NCBI GenBank assembly: GCA_016717725.1
Contig: JADKFA010000030.1
Coordinates: 1 to 30,338 of the forward strand
Length of the DNA stretch: 30,338 nt
DNA from: Bacteroidota bacterium
Lineage (GTDB): Bacteria > Bacteroidota > Bacteroidia > AKYH767-A > OLB10
Reading direction: 5' to 3'
Shown here: positions 1 to 7,366 of the stretch, piece by piece
How positions within the stretch are numbered: position 1 is the first letter of the stretch
Layout of the letters: each line of letters begins with the position of its first letter
Notes under the pieces: generated by a model
The model's input: only the letters and a program-made list of their open reading frames with translations
Database searches by the model: none
Told to the model about the DNA's origin: nothing
Position numbers and translations under genes: made by a program

Positions 1-972
1 TGTGAAGATATGTAAACGATTATTGATATCCATCCAAGCGATATTGTTTTCACTCATCTGATAACTTTGCGGAAGGAACTCATCTAAAATAAATCGCTGA
101 CCATCTAACATCAATTGAAACTTATTATTAAAAAAGAAAACTACCGAACGATCGCGCACTTTGTAAAAGTCGGGGATATAGGATTCCACTTTAAGTAATT
201 TTCCATTGGTAAAAACTTTAAAAGAATTATCAGCAGCAATATAAGCAACAACATCAACTCCTGATTGATACGATTGAGGAAACAATTGTTCGAGCACCAA
301 AATTTTTCCATGATAAAAAACTTTAAGGTAGTTGTATAATCCATCTACATAAGCCACTAAATTTCCACCGGGATCAAATGATTCAGGAGCAACATTATCC
401 AAATCATATACTTGATTCTCCACGTATGCTCGGAAGAATCCAGTATTATTTACATATCCAACGGTATTTTCTCCCACTTGATATTCTTGTAATTCTCCTA
501 CTAATGTCATTTCCAAATCGTGTACTTTTCCATCTTTATACACTCGTAAGATGTCCACATTAAGATCGCGAAATGCAATGAGACTATCACTTACTTTCAT
601 GTCCTGCATAAAAAAAGTAAGTTGAGTAGTTTCTCCATTTTGAAAAACACTGAGTAGCTGATCTCGCTGATAAAACAAAAAACTTTGCGTGACATTGTAT
701 GTTGTTGCGGTCATGTCACCCAATTTGAATTTTTGACCTTTGTAATAAGCGATCAAATCATTCGCACTATTTGCATATCCAACAATAGACCCATTGGATT
801 TAAAAGAGCGAACCTCTTGCTGTTCCAATTGACGAGGCACCCCATTCTCGAAAACAAAAAGAAAGTTTCTGAAATCCGAATACGCTTGCACAAAGTTTGG
901 TATTTCATTTCCAGCCGGTGCAGAAAAAGAGCAGCAGCAAAGCACAATGAGAATTCGCTTAATGTGTTTCAA
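1..972 (-). CDS. Secreted repeat protein of unknown function, C-terminus cut by window edge
   Basis: An open minus-strand frame runs without a stop from a TTG at 972 to the window edge (324 codons, 3' end missing). The start MKHIKRILIVLCCCSFSAPAG looks like a signal peptide. TTG is chosen because an in-frame stop lies four codons upstream and no ATG or GTG precedes the hydrophobic stretch. The mature part is about nine imperfect repeats of roughly 35 residues, each opening with an aromatic/hydrophobic patch and a turn such as VFENG, VFQNG, VYKDG, VFYHG or VFTNG, and ending near a VAY-like strand. This resembles blades of a beta-propeller, which is an inference. The start overlaps the stop of the upstream OmpA-type gene by 14 bases, so the two are probably co-transcribed and translationally coupled, perhaps acting together at the envelope. 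I do not recognise a named family. Confidence 0.8.
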   Translation of the reverse strand, partial: MKHIKRILIVLCCCSFSAPAGNEIPNFVQAYSDFRNFLFVFENGVPRQLEQQEVRSFKSNGSIVGYANSANDLIAYYKGQKFKLGDMTATTYNVTQSFLFYQRDQLLSVFQNGETTQLTFFMQDMKVSDSLIAFRDLNVDILRVYKDGKVHDLEMTLVGELQEYQVGENTVGYVNNTGFFRAYVENQVYDLDNVAPESFDPGGNLVAYVDGLYNYLKVFYHGKILVLEQLFPQSYQSGVDVVAYIAADNSFKVFTNGKLLKVESYIPDFYKVRDRSVVFFFNNKFQLMLDGQRFILDEFLPQSYQMSENNIAWMDINNRLHIFT

Positions 973-1966
973 GCAACTTTAATATTTCATCTAACTTTGG
1001 TGTCAGGATCACTTCGATGCGGCGATTCTTCTTACGGCCATCGGAAGTATTGGTTTTGTCGATGGGCATAAATTCACCTCTACCACCCGCAGTAAGACGA
1101 AGCGGATTCACTTTACTATGTGCTAAAACAATTTTCACAACGGAGGTGGCGCGCATCACACTTAAATCCCAATTATCTTTTATTTCTCCAGTGCCTTTCA
1201 TAGGGACATTGTCGGTGTGACCTTCAATCTGAATATTAATATCTGGATTCTTCTCTAACACTTTTCCGAGATCGCTCAATGCTTCCACTCCTTTCGGATC
1301 AACAACAGTACTTCCTGATGCAAACAGCAAACGCTCTTCCATCATCACATACACTTTTCCGTTTTTCATTTCAACAGTGAGTCCTTTGTCTTTATATCCT
1401 AAGAGTGCATTTGCTACTGAATTGCGCAATGCTTTCACTGCAGAATCCTTACTCGCTAAAATTTGTTCCAACTCAGCCAAGCGTCGATTTTTTATAGTGA
1501 GGTCATCCGACAACATCGACAAAGAATCTTCCTTTAATTTCAACATTTTTGCTTTAATACTAAGTTCATCTTCCTTCTTCTGCAAATTCTCTTGCGTTTT
1601 TTGCAGGTCACGAATAAGCTGTTTCGTGGCTTCGGAGTTGGAAGCAGATGCAGGACCGTCCTTCAATAAAGTCTGGTAAGCTGAATTAATACGATCGTAG
1701 TTTCCTTGAAGGGCACGCAAATCATTCCCTTTAGAACTCGTATCGGCTTGTAAGATATTGATACGATTTTTCAGATCATCTATCATGGCTGTAAGCTCGC
1801 CTTGCTTGGTAGTTAAATTGAGATTAGAAGCTTTCAATTCTTCATTTTCCTTATCACAGGCCGATTTTTTGGCTTTCAATTCATTGTGCAATCGTGCAGG
1901 AACACAGGAAACGACCGTAAAGGCCACCAAGAGAAGCAATGGGATTATTTTCTTCATGTTTAACAT
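959..1966 (-). CDS. OmpA-family peptidoglycan-binding lipoprotein with coiled coil
   Basis: A 335-residue protein. The N-terminus has a lipoprotein signal with a lipobox-like TVVSC (Cys21). Residues about 28-190 are a charged, heptad-rich region, probably a periplasmic coiled coil. The C-terminal ~110 residues are an OmpA_C domain, with IEGHTDNVP, a downstream DLSVMRA and the terminal KKNRRIEVIL; the Asp and Arg of these motifs bind the diaminopimelate of peptidoglycan in the family. It probably tethers the outer membrane to the cell wall. The start may be the first ATG (1966) or MKK at 1957. Its stop overlaps the TTG start of the next gene. The family is clear; the specific partner is unknown. 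Confidence 0.9.
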   Translation of the reverse strand: MLNMKKIIPLLLLVAFTVVSCVPARLHNELKAKKSACDKENEELKASNLNLTTKQGELTAMIDDLKNRINILQADTSSKGNDLRALQGNYDRINSAYQTLLKDGPASASNSEATKQLIRDLQKTQENLQKKEDELSIKAKMLKLKEDSLSMLSDDLTIKNRRLAELEQILASKDSAVKALRNSVANALLGYKDKGLTVEMKNGKVYVMMEERLLFASGSTVVDPKGVEALSDLGKVLEKNPDINIQIEGHTDNVPMKGTGEIKDNWDLSVMRATSVVKIVLAHSKVNPLRLTAGGRGEFMPIDKTNTSDGRKKNRRIEVILTPKLDEILKLLETH

Positions 1967-2022
1967 TGAATGCCCTAAATTAGGTAGAGAAGATTGACTT
2001 CAGAAGAGATTTTAATGTAATA

Positions 2023-2042
2023 TTCAACACAATTCTGTTGAA
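2023..2042. promoter_or_regulatory. Palindrome upstream of the OmpA-type gene
   Basis: TTCAACA and TGTTGAA form perfect 7-base inverted arms around a 6-base spacer, in the 286-base spacer between the divergent genes starting at 1966 and 2253. The position would suit an operator. There is no other support, and no clear -7 box was found nearby. Confidence 0.25.
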
Positions 2043-2252
2043 ACTAAAGGAGTCGAAATACGCTAATAAAGGATGTTCTTCGTTCTCTTCATATCATCCT
2101 AAAGAATAAAAACGAAAAGTTAAGGAGCTTGACAATAGCTTCTTATCTATGAAATGGAATAGAAGTAGACATTAATTTACGGCTAGAAAATTGCAGAAGA
2201 TTAACAAAATTAAAATTGAACTAATCAAACTCGTACCTAACTCACATCGATT

Positions 2253-2963
2253 ATGGAACAAAGATTAAGCGACAATTGGATTACATCGAATCACATTGAC
2301 TTCGAGTATAAGAAATACATTTTATTGGCTTACCTACAACATGTAAATGATTGTTTTGAAGAAACCAAATTATATCCAGCACTCAGTGAACTGGTAAAAC
2401 ACTACCGAAACTTAGTGGCATTAAGAGATCAAAAAAATAGTTTGTACAACAGCTTTCCCGAAAAATTAAATTCCGCCGACTTACAAAATTTTAAGTTGGT
2501 TTATGAAAAGTTAAGTACCGATGATCGCTTGATGACAGAATTAGAATCGATCATCAATTTTAGCATCCCTCAATTTGAACAACATTTGGCAGAGGGAAAA
2601 AAGATTTATGATTTCATTGAATCAAAACTCAATATTTATCCGATAGGCATTGTTCCTTTGCATACAGATGCTGGTTATTTGCTTTTAAAAAATGGGGATA
2701 AAAACGAAACGGTGGTCTTCGAATATCAAATTACAATTTTCGATCAGCCTACAGAACGTTACCGCGCGATTGGAGTGCAATATGTAAATTCCTTTGAGAA
2801 AACTTTGCGCAACACCTATGAAAATATCAAAAGTGATTTATTACGCTACAACAAAAATCTACCCAATCCTGCTACCTACGTTATTGAATCGGAGTTAACC
2901 TTGCCTTTTGAAGACACGTTGCTTCCGTTGGCAAAACGGACACTCGTAAAGTATTTGCATTAG
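2253..2963 (+). CDS. Conserved-looking protein of unknown function
   Basis: A 236-residue soluble protein with no signal peptide or membrane segment. The first ~130 residues are helical and charged, with an HVNDCFEETKLYPALSELVKHYRNL segment followed by a likely long helix pair. The last ~100 residues look like alternating strands (IYPIGIVPLHTDAGYLLLKN, ETVVFEYQITIF). I do not recognise the family and assign no function. It is transcribed divergently from the OmpA-type gene and convergently with acylphosphatase. Its TAG stop at 2961-2963 is the first triplet of the hairpin repeat array, so its 3' end has been set or replaced by the repeat. Confidence 0.8.
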   Translation: MEQRLSDNWITSNHIDFEYKKYILLAYLQHVNDCFEETKLYPALSELVKHYRNLVALRDQKNSLYNSFPEKLNSADLQNFKLVYEKLSTDDRLMTELESIINFSIPQFEQHLAEGKKIYDFIESKLNIYPIGIVPLHTDAGYLLLKNGDKNETVVFEYQITIFDQPTERYRAIGVQYVNSFEKTLRNTYENIKSDLLRYNKNLPNPATYVIESELTLPFEDTLLPLAKRTLVKYLH

Positions 2964-3277
2964 CCCAGATGTAGAAATCGTAAAAACGATTACCCAGATG
3001 TAGAAATCGTAAAAACGATTACACATCTGGGCTAGGCCACAGAAATTAAAAATACGATTAACCCCAGATGTAGAAATCGTAAAAACGATTACACATCTGG
3101 GCTAGGCCGCAGAAATTAAAAATACGATTAACCCCAGAGTAGAAATCGTAAAAACGATTACACCCAGATGTAGAAATCGTAAAAACGATTACACATCTGG
3201 GCTAGGCCGAAGAGATTAAAAATACGATTAACCCCAGAGTAGAAATCGTAAAAACGATTACACATCTGGGCTAGGCC
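2961..3277. repeat. Array of nested AGA/AC hairpins between convergent genes
   Basis: Complete hairpins lie at 2993-3031, 3063-3101, 3163-3201 and 3233-3270; half-copies start at 2964 and 3133. Each full unit has outer arms CCCAGATGT / ACATCTGGG, then AGA on the left and AC on the right as an internal loop, then inner arms AATCGT / ACGATT around AAAA. The last copy lacks one base of its outer left arm. Units alternate with a spacer beginning CTAGGCC that contains a degenerate inner element. The main period is 70 bases, with 30-base partial insertions at the half-copies. The outermost bases are inverted copies of each other and supply the TAG stops of both flanking genes. It may act as a bidirectional terminator, but there is no T-tract. 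Confidence 0.92.
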
Positions 3278-3555
3278 TTTCGTAAAACAAAAATTCCTGT
3301 AAGCGGTATAGATGGAATTTCTTCTCGATGTACTGATTTTACATGCGCTAACATCGGACCTTTTAATGACCATTGGAATAACTCCTCCACTTTCGCCCCT
3401 TCACCATGAACTTCGATGAGCACATCGCCATTGGGAAGATTTTGTACAAAACCAGAAAGTCCTAACTTGTTTGCTACGTCGCAAGCAGACTGACGAAAAA
3501 AAACACCTTGCACTTTTCCACTAACGGTGAGGCGTATACTTAAAACCAAGTCCAT
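3271..3555 (-). CDS. acyP: Acylphosphatase
   Basis: A 94-residue protein, the usual size for the family, covering the whole fold. It hydrolyses acyl phosphates to carboxylate plus phosphate in the cytoplasm. The signature VSGKVQGVFFRQSA carries the phosphate-binding loop and catalytic Arg21, and GFVQNLPNGDV carries catalytic Asn39. The final residues, KA and the TAG stop, are read from the CTAGGCC end of the adjacent hairpin array, so the repeat forms the gene's extreme 3' end. It lies 13 bases downstream of the crotonase-family gene on the same strand and is probably co-transcribed with it. Confidence 0.95.
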   Translation of the reverse strand: MDLVLSIRLTVSGKVQGVFFRQSACDVANKLGLSGFVQNLPNGDVLIEVHGEGAKVEELFQWSLKGPMLAHVKSVHREEIPSIPLTGIFVLRKA

Positions 3556-3568
3556 CAGTAAAAAATAA

Positions 3569-4348
3569 TTACTTTCCTGTGAATGCTGCTTTCCGTTTAT
3601 TCATAAATGCATCGGTTCCTTCTTTAAAATCATCAGTAGTAAAACATGCACCAAAGCGCGCGATCTCTACTTCAAAACCATTCTCTGTTTTTGAATAATG
3701 CGCATTCACGGAACGCACAATTTCGGCAACAGCTAGGGGGGCTTGTGCTAAAATTTTATTTAAAATATCTTTGCATTTTTCTAGGAGTTGATCTGCAGAA
3801 ACTACATAATTAGCAAGTCCGAGACGATGCGCTTCGTGAGCGTCCAATATATCAGCGGTCATCAACAACTCCATGGCTTTTGCTTTTCCGATGAGTTGAG
3901 GTAAGCGTTGTGTTCCACCATAACCTGGGATTAAACCAAGTTTCACTTCCGGCTGACCGAACTTTGCATTTTCGGCAGCTACACGCATATGACAAGCCAT
4001 AGCAAGCTCACATCCACCACCAAGGGCGAAACCGTTTACAGCAGCGATGACGGGCTTTGAACAATTCTCCACGCTATCAAAAACATCGTGACCATGCTTA
4101 CTCAAAGCCATTCCTTGCTCCAAATTAAAAGAAGAAAATTCGCTGATATCAGCACCTGCAATAAATGCTTTAGTTCCCGCACCGGTAAGAATAATTCCAC
4201 GTACTTGATCATCTTTTTGTGCGGTTGCAAATGCAACACCCACTTCGGCAATCGTATCTTTATTCAGCGCATTTAATTTATCGGGACGGTTGATGGTTAT
4301 TGTACAAATTGAATTTTCAACGGTGTACAGAATATTGGTGTAAGACAT
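3569..4348 (-). CDS. Enoyl-CoA hydratase/isomerase family protein (crotonase)
   Basis: A 259-residue full-length crotonase-fold protein. It has NRPDKLNALN near the N-terminus, the oxyanion-hole segments FIAGADI (about 62-68) and ALGGGCELA (about 108-115), and both catalytic glutamates of true hydratases, Glu114 and Glu134 (GQPEVKLGLIPGYGGTQRL). It probably hydrates trans-2-enoyl-CoA in beta-oxidation or butyrate-type metabolism; the exact chain length cannot be read from sequence. It is 51 bases downstream of the B12-binding mutase subunit and followed by acyP, all on the same strand, suggesting an acyl-CoA metabolism cluster. Confidence 0.93.
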   Translation of the reverse strand: MSYTNILYTVENSICTITINRPDKLNALNKDTIAEVGVAFATAQKDDQVRGIILTGAGTKAFIAGADISEFSSFNLEQGMALSKHGHDVFDSVENCSKPVIAAVNGFALGGGCELAMACHMRVAAENAKFGQPEVKLGLIPGYGGTQRLPQLIGKAKAMELLMTADILDAHEAHRLGLANYVVSADQLLEKCKDILNKILAQAPLAVAEIVRSVNAHYSKTENGFEVEIARFGACFTTDDFKEGTDAFMNKRKAAFTGK

Positions 4349-4399
4349 GATATTATTTTTTATTGATAACCCATCTAAAGGAAAATAGAAAAAAGCGAA

Positions 4400-4808
4400 T
4401 TAAATTTTCTTCAATCTTTTTACTTCTTCGGTCATGTAATTAATGATTGTTGTTGTTTCTGTTCCGGGTGCAAAAAGTTTTCCGCAACCCATTTCTTCCA
4501 GCTTCTTCATATCCTCTTCGGGGATAATTCCTCCACCGGTTAGAAGTACATCATCCATTTTTTTGCTCTTTTAACAATGCAAGAATACGTGGGAAGACGG
4601 TCATGTGGGCACCACTCAAAATACTAACTCCAATAGCATCCACATCTTCCTGAATTGCGGCATTCACCACCATTTCGGGAGTTTGTCGTAAACCTGTGTA
4701 GATCACCTCCATACCAGCGTCGCGAAGGAAAGAGGCAATCACCTTGGCACCACGGTCGTGGCCATCGAGACCGACCTTTGCGATGAGAACACGAATTGGA
4801 CGTAGCAT
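4400..4808 (-). CDS. Cobalamin-binding methylmalonyl-CoA-mutase-type small subunit, frameshifted
   Basis: The first ~80 codons, from ATG at 4808, encode a B12-binding Rossmann domain: RVLIAKVGLDGHDRGAKV contains the DxHxxG motif, with His17 as the expected lower cobalt ligand, followed by GVSILSGAHM. The frame ends at a TGA just past a run of seven T (4558-4564; A on the coding strand). Removing one base restores a read-through into MDDVLLTGGGIIPEEDMKKLEEMG and a C-terminus ending at 4400. The restored length, about 136 residues, suits stand-alone B12-binding subunits of the acyl-CoA mutase family. It probably partners a separate catalytic subunit not in this window. The indel may be a sequencing error, a real mutation or slippage. 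Confidence 0.85.
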
Positions 4809-4826
4809 GATGCGAAAATAGGGAAT

Positions 4827-4870
4827 TTTGCAATTGAGCAATCCGATAAATCGGATTGCTCAATTGCAAA
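4827..4870. repeat. Near-perfect 44-base palindrome
   Basis: Two exact 21-base inverted arms (4827-4847 and 4850-4870) are separated by only AA. The left arm begins TTTGCAATTGAGC. It lies just upstream of the B12-binding gene start, and there is no T-tract to suggest a terminator. Confidence 0.9.
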
Positions 4871-4906
4871 TTGGCAAATTGGCAAATTGGTGAGTTGGTG
4901 AGTTGG
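4867..4906. repeat. Octanucleotide tandem repeat
   Basis: Three copies of CAAATTGG are followed by two of TGAGTTGG, with no gaps. The tract starts inside the right arm of the palindrome. Such tracts are prone to slippage and may vary between strains. Confidence 0.9.
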
Positions 4907-5172
4907 TGTCGCGAGGCTTCGCGATTGTATATTGGTTGTAACGACGCTTTGCGATGGTGAATTGCTTCGCCCAGAAGTCGCAGTGAAGCGGAGTACTTCA
5001 GGGGTGTCGCTTGACTTCGCGATGAATGTTTCGAATTGGATGTAGTGACGAAGTCAAAACACCATTTAAAAGATGGAAGGGGCACATTTGTGACATTATT
5101 TCAAAATCAAGAAAAGGTAAACCTTTTATGCCCTATTTAAGTATAATAGCGAAAATAAATTTATATAATCTT
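4907..5172. repeat. Hairpin-rich non-coding spacer
   Basis: No credible gene. It contains clusters of TCGCGA-like words, for example TCGCGA, GGCT, TCGCGA at 4909-4924. A hairpin has outer arms CCCAGAAGT (4970-4978) and ACTTCAGGG (4995-5003), paired except for one A/A mismatch. The outer arm resembles that of the hairpin at 14019-14060, but the AGA/AC internal loop is absent. Confidence 0.6.
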
Positions 5173-6597
5173 ATGAAAAAAGCTATACTGTCTCTAGCCC
5201 TTTCTCTTTTTATGACAACCAGCAACTTATTTGGTCAGGTTACATTTTATTATCAAAATACATCTCAACAGTTTACACTAACCAATACTGGTTACGTTCA
5301 CAATTTCAGTACTGGAACAGCATACTGGCCCAATGACAGTGCCATGATAATAATTGATTGGAACGACTTTAGTATGGCAAATACAGAACACTTTTATGTC
5401 GATATTGACTTCACCAGTGGCTTTCCAACTTTAGGACATTTAATTCAAGGTAACAACTTCCCACTTTGCCACCAAATTGATACAATAATGGTTCCTGCAA
5501 GTATAATTGCAAATGCGGTGGATCAATTTAGGTATTATAATCAATATTACCTTAAATTTCGTTTAAGAGCAACCGGCTACTCAACTTCGAGTTTCTGTTT
5601 TCAAATGCCTTTTATTGTAAATAAAATTGAAATAATTTATCCACAAATGTATCCTTTCTTCACGGTTGATAATGCTAATCTATGTGAAGGAGACACCGCA
5701 AGATTTCATGATATAAACACTCATCCTGCAGTTCAACGTTTGTGGCGTTTTCCTGGTGGTGTTCCTGACAGTTCAATGGATCCAAATCCTCTAGTTACCT
5801 ATCCAGGTGGAGCAGGAAATTACGGCGTTACCCTTATTGTTTCAAATCAATTTGGATCAGATTCTATTGTCACCAACAACGTTATTCAAATCCTTCCAGG
5901 GGGCACAGTAAACGCAGGCAGCGATGTTACAATTTGTGAGGGAGATTCTATTCAGTTGAATGCATCCTCATCAGGATTAAATTATGTATGGTTATTTGAT
6001 TCAACAATAAGCAACCCTTTTTCCCTTTCAACTTTTGTAAATCCATCCATTACTAATTCTTATGTTTTGTGGTCGGGTGGTTGGTCAAATTGCAGTAGTT
6101 ATGATACGATGACAGTAATTGTAATACCTCCTATTATTCCAGTAATCTCAAACAACGGAAATACATTGCAATCTTCAATGGCATCAACATATCAATGGTA
6201 TTTGAATAATAATGCTATCAATGGTGAAAATTCACAAATAATTTATCCGCAGCAAAGTGGGTATTACTCAGTACAAACAATTGATGCAAATGGATGCTCA
6301 TCAACTTCAGATTCTACTTATTATACTACGACAGGAATCGGGATGAGTGACGCTAGCACTTGTAATATTTATTATGATAAACATAGCAATGAAATTCATG
6401 TGCATTCAAATAATATACAAATTTCTTCAGTTGAAATATATACAGTTTCAGGGCATTCTGTTTTGAATAAAAAATACTATGAAAACCATTTTCACATAAC
6501 CACACCCTGCAATTTCTTGTCCAATGGAATTTACTTTGTTAAAGTCAAGGATAAAAATGGTCGAGAAAGTGTATTCCGATTTCTCTATAACCAATAA
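5173..6597 (+). CDS. T9SS-sorted secreted protein with PKD and Ig-like domains
   Basis: About 474 residues from MKKAILSLALSLFMTTSNLFGQ, a clear signal peptide. In-frame codons back to 5026 are unlikely to be translated because they precede the signal. After an N-terminal region of ~150 residues with no recognised family comes a PKD-like domain (CEGDTARFHD to YGVTLIVSNQFGSDS). Two Ig-like segments follow (TICEGDSIQLNASSSG; TYQWYLNNNAINGENSQ), and then a C-terminal T9SS type A sorting domain (VEIYTVSGHSVLNKKYY to GIYFVKVKDKNGRESVFRF). The protein is probably secreted and anchored at the cell surface; its ligand is unknown. Confidence 0.85.
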   Translation: MKKAILSLALSLFMTTSNLFGQVTFYYQNTSQQFTLTNTGYVHNFSTGTAYWPNDSAMIIIDWNDFSMANTEHFYVDIDFTSGFPTLGHLIQGNNFPLCHQIDTIMVPASIIANAVDQFRYYNQYYLKFRLRATGYSTSSFCFQMPFIVNKIEIIYPQMYPFFTVDNANLCEGDTARFHDINTHPAVQRLWRFPGGVPDSSMDPNPLVTYPGGAGNYGVTLIVSNQFGSDSIVTNNVIQILPGGTVNAGSDVTICEGDSIQLNASSSGLNYVWLFDSTISNPFSLSTFVNPSITNSYVLWSGGWSNCSSYDTMTVIVIPPIIPVISNNGNTLQSSMASTYQWYLNNNAINGENSQIIYPQQSGYYSVQTIDANGCSSTSDSTYYTTTGIGMSDASTCNIYYDKHSNEIHVHSNNIQISSVEIYTVSGHSVLNKKYYENHFHITTPCNFLSNGIYFVKVKDKNGRESVFRFLYNQ

Positions 6598-6916
6598 AAT
6601 ATTTTTATCACTTCTTCGAACAAAATTCGAAATAGTTGTTTAATCAGATCAACAAATTTCGTACGAATAGCAATCCATTTAAAAATCATTTTTAATTGGT
6701 TTCTATGGTCGCACACATCGAAATTTCACTTTTGATTCAGTAGCAAATTCTCTCCTATTTTACCTATTATCCTTCCCGATAGCAATCGCACTAGCGTCAG
6801 GCTAAGAAGTAATTATTTAGGGGAAATTAACAGTCTTTTCACTCTTAAAAATTATAGTTTTTTTAAAAATATTTGCCTTGTCATGCATCTAAAATAATTT
6901 ATTGATTGGTACTGAT

Positions 6917-6969
6917 GAGCCCGCCTTCCATAAAATTAGATTTCATCCAATTTTATGGAAGGCGGGCTC
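6917..6969. repeat. Long GC-rich hairpin
   Basis: Arms 6917-6937 and 6949-6969 pair perfectly over 21 bases, starting GAGCCCGCCTTCC, around an 11-base loop. No T-tract follows on either side, so a repeat element is likelier than a terminator. Confidence 0.9.
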
Positions 6970-6988
6970 TATGAAGATGGGTGAATCC

Positions 6989-7018
6989 TGTAGAGACGCC
7001 ATTAATGGCGTCTCTACA
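6989..7018. repeat. Perfect palindrome, TGTAGAGACGCC type
   Basis: TGTAGAGACGCC, a self-complementary ATTAAT centre and GGCGTCTCTACA make a perfect 30-base palindrome. From memory, similar GTAGAGACGC palindromes are common dispersed intergenic repeats in cyanobacteria and Bacteroidota. Confidence 0.85.
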
Positions 7019-7152
7019 AATTGGATATTAGCCGCGAGGCATCGCGCCTACCTGCAGCATCGCTTTTGCTGTAGCTTCAGCGGAGCAACGCAGGCAGGAT
7101 CAAAACCAACTGCAAATTGTTGCTAAATCTTTAATTTAGCCTGACGCCAATG

Positions 7153-7240
7153 CGATAGACTTCGGCGAGAGCTCAGTCGAACGCTATCGAGACTCCTAAT
7201 CTCCGACTCTCCTATTCTCCCATTCTCCTATTCTCCTTTT
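7153..7240. repeat. Hairpin plus polypyrimidine octamer tract
   Basis: CGATAG (7153-7158) and CTATCG (7184-7189) enclose a second stem, TTCG/CGAA. From about 7206 to 7240 the plus strand is a polypyrimidine tract of imperfect octamers such as CTCCTATT and CTCCCATT. This is non-coding and probably variable. Confidence 0.6.
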
Positions 7241-7332
7241 TTAACTACCCATGTTTTTAACTTATTCACCCAACATTGAAGATCTCACTTGTAAATAATA
7301 AATTTACTTTTCAATTAAATAACAAAAGTGTT

Positions 7333-7340
7333 TACCTTTG
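7333..7340 (+). promoter_or_regulatory. Probable -7 box for the BNR-repeat gene
   Basis: TACCTTTG matches the Bacteroidota -7 consensus TAnnTTTG exactly. It lies 27 bases before the ATG at 7367 and rules out the earlier in-frame GTG at 7328 as a start. The -33 element is not clear. Confidence 0.5.
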
Positions 7341-7366
7341 AATACAACATTTCTAAATTTATGTTT

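Larger units (their letters stand above)
6785..7156. repeat. Gene-free element with 21-base terminal inverted repeats (MITE-like)
   Basis: The ends 6785-6805 and 7136-7156 are inverted repeats matching at 19 of 21 positions (core GCGTCAGGCTAA). Inside are a 21-base-stem hairpin (6917-6969) and a perfect 30-base palindrome (6989-7018), but no credible gene. No target-site duplication is obvious. It lies in the 730-base spacer between two T9SS genes; the remainder (6598-6784) shows nothing recognisable. Confidence 0.55.

Noticed and set aside
2961..3277. CRISPR array
   Set aside because: The units repeat entirely; there are no unique spacers, and periods are 70 and 30 bases with half-copies. 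No cas genes are nearby.
3158..3373. Minus-strand reading frame with a repeated GLAQMCNRFYDFY segment
   Set aside because: It is simply the translation of the hairpin repeats running antisense and out of frame into acylphosphatase.
4558..4564. Programmed frameshifting in the B12-binding gene
   Set aside because: The run of seven A on the coding strand could slip, but no stimulatory structure is evident and similar one-base indels occur in unrelated genes in the window, so an error or mutation is likelier.
6902..7126. 74-codon plus-strand reading frame
   Set aside because: It lies wholly in palindromic repeats and has no protein-like features.
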